DNA from: Pristionchus mayeri | Taxonomy: Eukaryota > Nematoda > Chromadorea > Rhabditida > Neodiplogasteridae | DNA length: 64,000 nt | Direction: 5' to 3' | Assembly: GCA_036245805.1 (NCBI GenBank) | Contig: BTRK01000006.1 | Coordinates: 53,871,257-53,935,256, forward strand | In this document: positions 37,071 through 47,289 of the stretch, piece after piece | How the letters are laid out: each line of letters begins with the position of its first letter | How positions within the stretch are numbered: the stretch's first letter is position 1 | Program-made: the position numbers and the translations under genes | The notes under the pieces: generated by a model | Told to the model about the DNA's origin: nothing | What the model saw: only the letters and a program-made list of their open reading frames with translations | The model's database searches: none

Positions 37071-38559
37071 GGCTCTACCGGAATATGTTGGCCCCAAGTT
37101 TTTTGTTTGGTCCCTCAAAATTTTCGTTGGTCCCAAGATATTTTTTCTTTGGTCCCTCAAATTTTTATTTGGTCAACAACAAGTTTCCTATTATTTCAAT
37201 TTGTAGGGCCTTATTCCACCCAAATTGGGTTATCGTTCTACAAAAATAGTTTTTTTAGAACACACTCGCTTTTTTAGCACATTCATTCTCACCTCCACAT
37301 ATGTCAACTCCCACTTCAAACGTTAGTCAATTGACTTTTTTGGCATATTGTCACATCTCTCTACTGATGATGACTTTATCACTATTAAAAAAGGGTTCCC
37401 ACGAGTCTCGCGAACAACAAACTGGCACCATGGGGTTATAGAGGGCGCTTTTCCGATCAGAAATCACTTGGTTTCATGTTAAATAAATGTCTACAAGTTG
37501 CAAAATTAATTTCTAAAGTTCATTGAAAATGCAGGCAAATTGAAAATAATGTAGCCATTCAAGCCATTGATTGAGAAAAATGCAGCTGGATTAGGAAAAG
37601 ACGGAATTTCGAGATGCACGCTGCATTACACCACGTTGCTTATCATCGGTTTTCTTCGTTGTTATTGAGTTTAGTGGATTTTAATGTGAAAATATGGATT
37701 GTGAGATCGAGTTTAATGTAATTTACATAAGGATATAGTCGAATTACGCAAATAGTGCGTTGCGCAGAATTAGGGAATACCACCGTACAGTACTTAGCAT
37801 GCAGTACAATCGTTGTGAGAGTCCATGATTATGTTTCATGGTAACCCTTTTTTAAGCAAATTAAAATTAATGATGATATAAATGGAGAGCGAAATCGTCC
37901 CCCACTCGGCCCCACGCACACTTCATCCCTTCATTCGCTCTATAATCTGATTCGAGTTTCATTCCCGATCATGTCATGACTATCAATGTACCAGGTCAGG
38001 GATATGAGCAGAACATGATGGAAAGATTGAAGAGATAAATTGTGCGTGTGGCCGAGTGGAGGACGATTTCGCTCTCCATATAGAGCCCATTTATGCCTGT
38101 CATTAGGGAGCGGAGCTCCACTTGCTAGCAGTAAAGATATGCCAATGTAGCTAATGTTGCATAATTAATTTTACTTTAGTGATACAGACATCATCAGTAG
38201 AGTGATGTGACACTATGCCTTCGAGCATGTATATCCAGTCACAAAAAAGTCAATTGACTAACGTTAGAAGTGGGAGTTGACATATGTGGAGGTGAAAATG
38301 AATGCGACAAAAATGAAGGCGAGTGTGTTCCAAAAAAACTATTTTTGTAGAACTATAATCCAATTTGGGTGAAAGAAGGCCCTAAAAATTTAAATAATAG
38401 GAAACTAGTTGTTGACCAAAGAAAAATGTGAGGGACCAATATAAATCTTGGGACCAAAAGAAAAAAATATCTTGGGACCAAAGAAAAAAATGAGGGACCA
38501 AAGAAAATTTTGAGGGACCAAAGAAAAAAAACTTGGGACCAACATATTCCGGTAGAGCC
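37071..38559. mobile_element. Family L palindrome, hAT-like
   Basis: GGCTCTACCGGAATATGTTG ends, with a perfect 8-bp duplication ATTAATTC at 37063-37070 and 38560-38567. Subterminal arrays of TTGGTCCC or GGGACCAA repeat four to five times at each end. Confidence 0.92.
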
Positions 38560-38567
38560 ATTAATTC

Positions 38568-39339
38568 TGGGATTTCAAAATGTCTACTAGCTCAGCTACA
38601 TCTCATCATATCCCAGTATATCCTCGAATAGGAAAAACTCTGAATTGTCATTTCGCGACACGGAAATGTTTGTTGGGCCATAACAACAATGGGTTGGTAC
38701 GATGATTAGACGAGAGGGCTATACGCTAATAGAAGTGAGATGAAGCAGCGTTTCATTATTCCTACGATGTGCTAAAGGACAGAAGTATAAATAAGTATGA
38801 TATGTATGATATTCACACACACATAATACAAATAATCCCTTTTCAGCCGGCACTGCCGGGCTCCCGCAAAAGGTGGGAGGTGCTCCATTCTTGAACACCG
38901 TCCGTTAACCAGTTCCCCGAAACGCGCCGCTTTGTTTGAATTAGGGAAGATTGCGCCGATTCCTTTGACTATCTTGATCTCGCGAGTTTGATCGATTCAG
39001 CATCGGCAGCGAATGTGGGTAAGGCAAGGAGGAAGTGTAGGATGTGGCGTATCTGCTCCTCAACACCATTATCTTGTCCATCATCTCACTACTGCACTAA
39101 TCGCGATTCAAGTTAGGTATCTCCGTTTTGATCTCCGATCCATCTCTGCTTTGATCTCCGATCCACGCATCATTTCACAAACGCAATTAAGATCCAAATT
39201 ACTTATTCTTGCCGTCATTTGTCTGTTTACGGCTCTGTCCGGTTTGGTAGGACTCGATGGATTTCGGGGGATATATGATATTTTGAGGGGGGGGAGGGCA
39301 AATGGATGATTGAAATTTTAAATCCATAATTATCCCACT
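38568..39339. other. Intergenic segment, nothing firm
   Basis: A plus-strand 98-codon frame (39013-39309) has a tandem SALISDPR-like repeat and looks like chance. A small CCGGCACTGCCGG hairpin lies at 38847. Confidence 0.3.
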
Positions 39340-39655
39340 AACAAGGAGTGGTCGCGCAATGTATATGGAGTTTCTAAACGAGACCTAGCGCATTCGAAAG
39401 AGGATAAAATTCTAAGAACTTCTGTTGTTTTCAAATTTGCGGAACGTTCATGTTGTGATGTGGGCTCATAGTGGGGAACATGCAATTTCTGAGGCTATGT
39501 CCCTAAACTCCCATAAACTCACATACTGCCCAGAGCTCCACATGAGCGTTCCGCAAATTTGAAAACTATAGAAGTTCTTAGAATTTTCTCCTCTTTCGAA
39601 TGCGCTAGGTCTCGTTTAGAAACTCCATATACATTGCGCGACGTCTCCTTGTAAG
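39340..39655. repeat. Palindromic MITE, 316 bp
   Basis: ACAAGGAGTGGTCGCGCAAT and TTGCGCGACGTCTCCTTGT ends; arms carry ACGAGACCTAGCGCATTCG. The loop contains a CATGTTGTGATGTGGGCTC stretch. Confidence 0.82.
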
Positions 39656-39764
39656 CATCTGCACCTTTGCTTTTTGGCGCAAGTACAGTCCAAAAGCCAT
39701 GGCCAACGTTCTTGTCGATATGGCCACCCCCGATCAAATTGCGTAGATAATGCAAAGAAAGGCG

Positions 39765-39836
39765 GTATCTTCATTCTTCACACACACTCTCACCAATCGA
39801 CCGGTCGAGAGAGTGTGTGAAATGATGAGGCAGTTG
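39765..39836. repeat. Small palindromic MITE S, copy 2 (core)
   Basis: CATTCTTCACACACACTCTC, then ATCGACCGGTCGAGAGAGTG, near-perfect inverted arms; lacks the outer TTCGAGAAAC ends. Confidence 0.7.
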
Positions 39837-40226
39837 CCCGAATTTCGACAAAAATAGTTCGGACAACCAATATAAGAGTTTATTCTTATCGATTCAGTAT
39901 CTATTCAGTATTATTTTTATTCTGTGAACGGCGAATATTATTTACATTATTCCTACTTATTCAGAAACTATCCCGCATATCATTTTTTGCTTAATTGTTA
40001 GATTATTTGCACTGGTATGCACATGTTACGTTCAACTCAAATATGATTCAAAATAAGTGTTTGAAAGATCTCGATATTTTTTTGAATCCCAAGTGTGACC
40101 CATTTGCTCATTTTTTTATTTTTTTTTTCTTCATTTTTTTCATTTCAATTGCACGCTCATTTGAGTAGATTTGTACTTTTCCGATCTCATTCTTTACCCA
40201 AGAACCGTTTGCAAGGGGATAAGAAC

Positions 40227-40480
40227 GCTTGCTGCAGCACCGCTTATCAATTCTCCGTAAGATACAACCCCGCAATCCACTCAGTGACCAAATTGCACTA
40301 GTTACGACCACGCGAGAGGAAGAATTATTGGCGGTGATGACAAGTCCAGTGGCGAAACAAATCAAGACATGTGTGAAAGATCTCGTAAGGATCTATAGAG
40401 AACGGTGTGCTTGGATTTTGGAAAAGGGAAATGAACACTTTTACGAGTAGGAGATAACACAATGCTCACCCATCAAGGTA
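40227..40480 (+). CDS. Possible coding exon, unknown protein
   Basis: After a GCTGCAG acceptor, an open frame of about 72 codons (VTTTREEELLAVMTSP, KTCVKDLVRIYRERCAWILE) ends at a TAG at 40448; ATCAAG-GTAAGTT at 40477 looks like a donor in the following sequence. The composition is coding-like but I recognise no family. Could be a fragment. Confidence 0.3.
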
Positions 40481-40569
40481 AGTTCTTTTTTGACTGAAAT
40501 ACGATTGTATCTTTAATTTTACCCATGTGGAGTTATCAGGTGGTAGAAAAAGGCAAATATATGAAGCCA

Positions 40570-40900
40570 ACATTTAATATGGCTATCAACAGAGAGAGAG
40601 AGATATAGAAGGGAAAGGGCGACTGTGTGGCTCCGGAAGAGATGGCTATAGTTTATGAAAGGGTGAAAGGGTGGGGCTCAATGTGATTGGATGGCTGGAA
40701 AGAGAGCAACCCTTGTCTTAGATTATGGATGGGAAGGGAACAGCCCTACTCCAGACGAATAGATGTAAAAGTGTGATCACGTGGGCTCAATGGGAGGAAG
40801 GAGAAGCCTTTGCTCAGACGAAAGAAAGACTTACAGAGATCGAGGGACCGAGATTCATCTGTAGAAAGGAAGTGATCGGCTGAGTATGGAAAATATTAGA
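40570..40900 (+). repeat. Purine-rich deg. repeat tract
   Basis: GA-rich stretch with degenerate repeats (GGGCTCAATG twice, CCAGACGAA/CAGACGAA, GAGAGAGAGAGA). No coding signal. Confidence 0.5.
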
Positions 40901-41848
40901 GAGGAAGAGAGGGATCAATGCCGCTTTCACAAACAAGTTGACCTCGGCAAGTACAGACATTATTTTGTGTTAGCTAGAATTATGGAAGAAAGACTCAGTT
41001 AACATAACGATTTGAACATGAAAAACAATTCAACTAACAAATTTAAAAAAAAAACAAATTATTTATTGGCATAATTCATAATTTTAATTACTGAGATCAA
41101 ACGTATTATATTCTTGTCAAAGCTCGGAAAATATAAACTTTGACGAATATTAACCACAACAACTGAGATGAGTATCATATTCACATGTTGCCGATATGCA
41201 CAATAAATTCTTAATCATCCTAAGTACAACATAGTAATGATAAAGGCATGCTTTAATCACTGGAGACTATCGCTTTTTCTAGTTATTGTTAACAGTTATT
41301 CTATAGAGCAGAGCATCGAAAAGCTTCATTTCCGTTGGGGAGAGGTGATGGAAGGATATCAGATCTCGCGCAATTCCATCGAAACCCTGCATATATATAT
41401 AATATATTATAAGCATTTTTATTTTATTTTAAAGGATATGAAACTTGAGAGTCTGCCTGTATGATATAATCGAAATATGAACGAAAAACAATACATACTA
41501 GCCAACAGGCTGAACTGATAGAGGGTAATATTGAAGACATTTTTCGCACCTATTCGAAAGGAATTTCATATTTCTGAAATATCTCTAGTCGGGCAGCCAT
41601 TTATAGAATGAGCTGTACTACGTCTTTGTACGTGTGCTGCAGATGTAACTCAAAACCCATGAAACTGACAAAAAGTGGAATCAGCCTGAGGCACTTCCGG
41701 TTGTGATAGAGACGAACTGTCGGATTTGCCATATCTTATTTTCCGGTAAAATATCCCCAAAATATGCATACTTGGATTCGAGTTTGACCTGATTTCGATA
41801 CCCTACCGTTTCAGGAACCAAAATTGGAGCTAATGAACTTTGTAGAAG
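40901..41848. other. 3' flank of C1GALT-like paralogue 2
   Basis: A 75-codon plus-strand frame (41237-41464) begins hydrophobic but shows no splice support. Nothing else recognised. Confidence 0.3.
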
Positions 41849-44320
41849 TTACAAAATCAAATGTATATTAAAAATCAAATGTATATTAAAAATCACTGTA
41901 ATTAAAGGGTCATGGATCCATTGTTTCTGGTGCTTCCACCCGCCGAGTGTCTTGTTGGGATGGTAGCCATTGAAGCGCTGTTGACCTGAAAAATCACTAA
42001 ATCGATTTCTACCCATCCCGATGAGACCCAAAGTTGCTTCAAATTGCGAGAACTCATAACTGAACCTGCTATGTAAATTCAGTTTTCGGTTCTCGTAAAT
42101 GTAGGGGGGATCACCTTTCTCGTTGATGGTTGGATGGGGGAAGATTCCCATGTTGGCGAGACATCTGAAATTTACTATTCAAAGTTACGGGGATGGGCTC
42201 TATGCGAGTAGAATACGATAAATAATGTCACGGTCTCTTCATTCATCACACTCTCTTATCCATCGATCGGTGGAGAGAGTGTGGGAAAGGAAGAGACAGC
42301 AGTGACCCGCATTTCGAACTCTTAATGCAAGCCTCATTTAACATTGTTATGTTAATGCTCGAACTTATTTAATTCCTTGTTTAATAAAATTAAACAAAAA
42401 ATTAAAACAGGTGACAAGGAATGTTTATTTAATAACCGTTCCTTGAAACACTAGTTGCGAGATATTCCGTACTATTTCTCACCACCGGCTTCACTGTTTT
42501 CAAATAGTGTGTGTCGTCTTGAGTTATCAACCCGCCGGCTATCCTGCGACCAACCTGCCAATTCCCAGATCCTCGTTGATGTCGACGGGACAGGTCGTCT
42601 CATTGTGGTAGCCATGTCGAACGAAGAGGTCGAGTGCTTTTCTGAGGATAATATTGTCTTCTAAAGTGAGCATGTCAAGTACCTGGACAGCACGTAGCCT
42701 CCACCTCCACTGTTGTAACCCTTTTCCTGAAAAGTGGTTGTCGAATGCATTCATATTTGCATGGAATATTGAAATCTCTATATATCGAAGCGCGCTGACC
42801 AGATACGGCTTCATCCGGTAACCGATGTAGTATGGCTGGGAGGGGTCGAGAGTGTTCAGGAAGATTCGAAGATTTTCCATGATTAGGTAAGTGTCGTCGT
42901 CGGCATGAAATTGGAATAATATAATTCGGAACTGTATGCAGTTTGAACCATGCTCCTGAATGGCTTTCAAATCTGTCTTCCGGGGTAATCACACTACACA
43001 TCTCAAAGTTGTTCAGATGCTAAGCGAGATTCAAAATGTCCACTAATTTACAATTTATCGACAAACCAATGACTGACGAGCCGCAATCTTTCATTTATAA
43101 ATAGTTCTAGAAACGATATTGATCTCGCTTGAAATGTGATGTCATAATTTTGCAGGCTCACTTTGATAAACCAGTTAAAGTCGGCACGCATCACTTCCGA
43201 TATGTAGTAGAATGCGTAGCGCGATTTGTAGAATAAAGTGCCGCAAGAGTCAGGAATCCCTGCGAATACAGTGCGAAAGGGGATCTGCAAGCATATATTA
43301 AGGGGTAGATCGATAAACACGATAGAGTGTACTAATTTAGCACAATATGATATGTGGAACATATAGGTCAATGTAGACACTGAGAACTTTTGTGATAACT
43401 TTTTGAAACAATTTCAGAATTTTTAGGTTTTTTTCTTTTAAATTAAATGTAATTACATTGGGCGGATTACAAGAAGGGTAACGTACGTTGTATTCAGCAT
43501 TGAATGCAGCGTTAGTGAATATAACGCCGTGGTCACAGCGGCTGAGCCAGGTTTGATTCACTGCGAGAGCCTAAACAATCAGGAGTCAATGAATGCATAT
43601 CCTCTCCCAACAAGCACATGTAAAAAAGAACAACCACTTCAAGATAATGAACGATAATGTCAACGTTAAGAGACGGAATCCAGTAAGGCCGATGTATACA
43701 AACTCTTAAGAATTTATCTAACCACTGTATACCTTAAACAAGCCGTATATCATATTTTGTGTAGCTAATCGTGCTTTAAAGTAAATCATTTGGCGAATTT
43801 AAGTGCAATGTATGTTGCTTTTTCTCCCATACAATCACTAACCCTGGTTTCGTGATACTTCTCAGATGAGAGCACCCAGCACATGACATCTCCTTTGTTT
43901 GGAAGAGTAGCAGCAGCGGGCGAAACTCGACTTGCAGCAGCAGCTCGGTATCGTTGAGTTTGATGAGCATCGCGCCTTCCTCATCAATTTTCGAAGAACT
44001 GCCAATGAGGATTATGCGACAAACCTACGGCATTTAAGCGCCATTTTCGGAATGAGCCAGAAGCACATGTCATGATTTCGAACCTCTTCGATGTCTTGTA
44101 AAAGTAGTCATGCGATCGTACACTGTTCATCAGCAACAGCGTTGTTCCAACCGCGAAGAAGAAGAAGAAAATGCCGATTCGTATTACGGACACGACTAAC
44201 GTCCAGAAAGTATGCCTCATCTGAAAAATAAAGTCGGCTTGATATAAATCACAAACTAACCATCGTGAATGGCATGGAATGAACTGAAGAAGAAGATGAC
44301 GTGTTGCAATTTGAAATCAT
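41849..44320 (-). CDS. C1GALT1-like beta-1,3-galactosyltransferase, paralogue 2
   Basis: Exons on the minus strand: 44320-44261, 44220-44025, 43979-43843, 43570-43487, 43284-43162, 42904-42800, 42726-42683, 42641-42555, 42164-42115, 41985-41849 (340 aa). Exons 4, 5, 6 and 9 have exactly the same lengths as in paralogue 1 (84, 123, 105 and 50 nt). Exon 2 encodes the signal anchor (IGIFFFFFAVGTTLLLM). Later motifs: KGDVMCWV, AVNQTWLSRCDHGVIFT, RTVFAGIPDSCGTLFYKSR, the intact ADDDTY, YRMKPYL, GYNSGGGGYVLSR, NEDLGIGR and NMGIFPHPTINEKG. Oddity: the acceptor of exon 6 reads TTTCAT instead of TTTCAG. The next CAG upstream would add nine in-frame codons before ADDDTY. The tail contains two copies of an 18-bp repeat, giving NIHLIFNIHLIL. 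An upstream in-frame ATG at 44341 is possible. A GA-rich tract lies just upstream. Confidence 0.82.
42226..42306. repeat. Small palindromic MITE S, copy 3
   Basis: GTCTCTTCATTCATCACACTCTC and complement around ATCGATCGGTGG; in intron 8 of C1GALT-like paralogue 2. Confidence 0.7.
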
Positions 44321-44377
44321 GTATCTAAACCAAATTGCCATGCACGCTTGTTTGCGGGCAAGCTCCTCCCAAATATT

Positions 44378-44475
44378 TGAGAGAGAGGGAGAGAGGATAT
44401 GGGGAGGGAGAACGGGAGAGAGAGGGAGATGGGGAGAGGTGGAGAAGTAAGGAGAGTGAGAGAGAGAAAGAGACG
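44378..44475 (+). repeat. GA/GGGA microsatellite
   Basis: Nearly pure purine tract of GAGAGAGGGA units about 60 bp upstream of the proposed start of C1GALT-like paralogue 2. Could act as a GAGA-type promoter element; only the composition is seen. Confidence 0.85.
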
Positions 44476-45204
44476 GAAGATTTTGCATTCAATGATGCAG
44501 TGCCCCAAGTGTAACAAATTGCATATGAAAAGAGTACGAGGTCGGGTTCCTAGTTGATTGGCACCGATACCCGGATCAGGAAACCACACCAAACCAGATT
44601 CCAGCCACGATCCCTTCAATCAAAATGAAGATTTGAGCAGCGCCTCCGGCGTACCTCAGCAAATCACTGGTTGAGTTCTCGGATCTAGTCACCACACACA
44701 GTAGCAACACACCGGTAGGAGAGTACGGAGCACGGCACACAGGGGTGCTCCGACGGACAGATCACACAGCAGTCCGATTTTAAGTCAGCAAGGCAGAGTC
44801 AGGTAATTCAGTGGTTGCGAACCACTTGGAGAATGTAAGAGACAAAAGAGGTTGTTTAATTAAAATAATTTATGAAAGAGAAGAGGCACGATAAACAAAT
44901 TCAGGTGGAGACTAATCTAGATTCTACGCAATAAACACAACAACTCGACGACTACGCGTCAACTACTCATAAACTCAGACGGCACACGTCTATACTCTAA
45001 GGGGAAACTCAATCAATCCTAGGGAAACTCGAATTAATTACGAAAAAAGGGAGAAGGAAAGTGCGAGAACATTGGGAGAAGTCGAAACAAGCATGCACTC
45101 GCGTGAATGCACACTACACTATTTGACGGATGTGCTTACGGCTCTATGAGAAAGGGTGGACTGGATAGGCCAGACATAGAAAATAGTGATAAATCACATA
45201 ATTA

Positions 45205-45432
45205 TCACATAGGCACTAGATCGGATGATCACCGTCGGACCTATTTGATGTCCTACCAATCGTCGACGTCTAAGTCGGACCTACCAAAAATGGACCCTCC
45301 TGTAGAACTTTCACAGTAGGTTGCCAAAGTTCCAAAAAAAGATTGTGCCAAGGCGCTACAGAAGGGCCCGTTATTTTGGTTACCATCCAGTAGGTTATCA
45401 TCCGCCGATGATCATCCGACCTAGTTCCACGC
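45205..45432. repeat. Imperfect palindromic element
   Basis: GGCACTAGATCGGATGATCA returns reversed as TGATCATCCGACCTAGTTCC, with GTAGGTTATCATC opposite GATGTCCTAC. Confidence 0.6.
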
Positions 45433-45700
45433 GCCAGCTCGAGCACATCCTTTTCTGTTTCCGAAACTCCCATATTTTTACAAAATATCATTCGTTCTTC
45501 AGCAACCACGAGTTCTGTCAGTTGTCTATACGCTTTCCATGTTCATCGCACCGAATTGGTGGTTGTGGCTGCTCAAAATCGAGACCGTGGGACCGAACAT
45601 ATCGGCCGTAGAAAACCAAGCAAGCAAATAAGTTAAATGATACGCAGAGTCGCGCCAATAAGTAATCGGGTAGTTTTGGATTGGTTTTCATATTTTTCGC

Positions 45701-46150
45701 ATGGTAAATACATATTTCAGAAATAAGGATTTTAGAAAATATATAAATAAGACAATATCCTTAGTAAACACACTCATAGTGGAGATTAGTGTCGACAAAA
45801 CGGCTTTTCAAGCCAAATTGAAGCCTGCTTCAACCATGAATTTAAACGGTGAAGCCGTCTTGGAGGCTCATCCAAGCCGGATTGCCGTATCCGTTTTGTC
45901 GCCTCTTGTGGAGATACATCGATTAGGATCTCCGTTGGATTTCCGAAACGAAGCGGGGATCGGAGATGGACAAGGAGATACCCGCACTCGATTAACGTCT
46001 TTCGGCCACTCGAACTGTCGGAGATGGCGAAAGTGATTACGATCTTGGACGCCAGTTTCTCTATACACTCGATCGGCGGAAAACAGGACAAGATAACAGC
46101 AAAGAGTGTATGAGGAGCCCGGATGTCATTAGCCAATCGATGTTCAATCA
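45701..46150 (+). other. Coding-like segment, unassigned
   Basis: Higher GC than its surroundings. The plus strand is open 45701-46036 (VEISVDKTAFQAKLKP, HRLGSPLDFRNEAGIG) and another frame continues to about 46110 (FRPLELSEMAKVITILDASF). The minus strand is also open for 121 codons. It may be exons of an unrecognised gene. Confidence 0.3.
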
Positions 46151-47273
46151 CTTTCGGGTATCGTGGTTAATACATTTCACTTAATTTTCGAATTGTTGTT
46201 CAATTTCACCAAATTCGACTACTTTCGGAATGTTAGCTATATGGCTTCATATCAGAACTATGCTGATATAAGCGGATTGGCAATGCTGGTGATCTTTTCC
46301 CCATAAGTTCGCGACCCACATCAATTGCTGAAATTCAGTGGTATTCAGCACACTCGGACATTTATCGAAATGAGAAAAAATAGGCAGTTATCAAAAATCG
46401 CAGTGCTGAACAAATCTCGGAAAATTCGGAACAGTTGTCGACAATCACGGAGAAAATATGGGTTTTCACGTATTTGGGATGCAGGCAAAACACAAATCGG
46501 CTAAGATTCGGACAAGCGGAGCTCTACTCGCATCTGAGTCATTTAAGAAATTTTGGTAAATTGCGCAAAGAAAGGTAATCGGGTGCAGTTTAGTTCTCGA
46601 GTTTGTGCAATTTCTCCTATTCATGCATTTCCAAACCGGTTAAATTTCCTATTTGAGCAAAACAAAATGACACAGCACCTATCAGGCGCAATACCTGTAT
46701 GCACATCCCATTACTGCAACAACATTTTGAACCATGCCTAAAATTCTATCATAGCGCAAGGTGTTTCCTTTCAAATATTATTTTATCTTCTCCCTCTCGA
46801 CTCATTGGATGACGTCATCGGGCCTCCGGAAGATGCGGCCAACTCAGAATTTATCACATCCAAGACATCATCGTATTCTTCAATTTATTGGTTGTCCGCT
46901 CCGACCTGCCGGATTTTTTTGTATTCGCGCATTTTCCTTGTGCGCTAAAGATGCATGAAGGCGAGAACGGCGGACGGGCGCAGCGGAAGAGCGTAATCTT
47001 CAGCGCAAATCTTCACTGTCAGCCTCTCATTAGATCCCCATTCATTTCCGCCTCTTCCTCCGTACATGCTTCATCTGCTCAAGAGTATCCACGTAGAATA
47101 AAAAAAAGGTCAGTTTATCGACACTTTTGTGAGAATAGTTAACAGACCGTCCCGTGAAAACGGAGGATGGTAAGAAATATAACATACCGGTACTTACAAG
47201 AATATTATTTTCCGCACCATCCGTGGACCCGTTATGGTTGCCACTTTTTTCTCGTGGACAGTCTATCAAACTG
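46151..47273. other. 5' flank of the transporter gene
   Basis: Mostly featureless. A short inverted repeat with ends ACAGACCGTCCCGTGAAAAC and TTTTCTCGTGGACAGTCTAT lies at 47142-47268 and is related to the element nested in D1. Confidence 0.4.
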
Positions 47274-47289
47274 ATATATAATTAATCAG
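47274..47289 (+). promoter_or_regulatory. Possible trans-splice acceptor before transporter ATG
   Basis: The AT-rich stretch ending TTAATCAG abuts the ATG at 47290. Nematode mRNAs commonly receive a spliced leader at such a site just before the start codon. It could instead be an ordinary intron acceptor after an unseen 5' exon. Confidence 0.35.

Noticed and set aside
42539..42970. Single uninterrupted 143-codon galactosyltransferase frame
   Set aside because: It spans exons 6 and 8 of paralogue 2 but reads through two short introns; exon-by-exon phases match the family better.
44249..44619. Longer N-terminal extensions of C1GALT-like paralogue 2
   Set aside because: They read through the GA microsatellite; only the last 20-27 codons before the donor at 44261 were kept as plausible.
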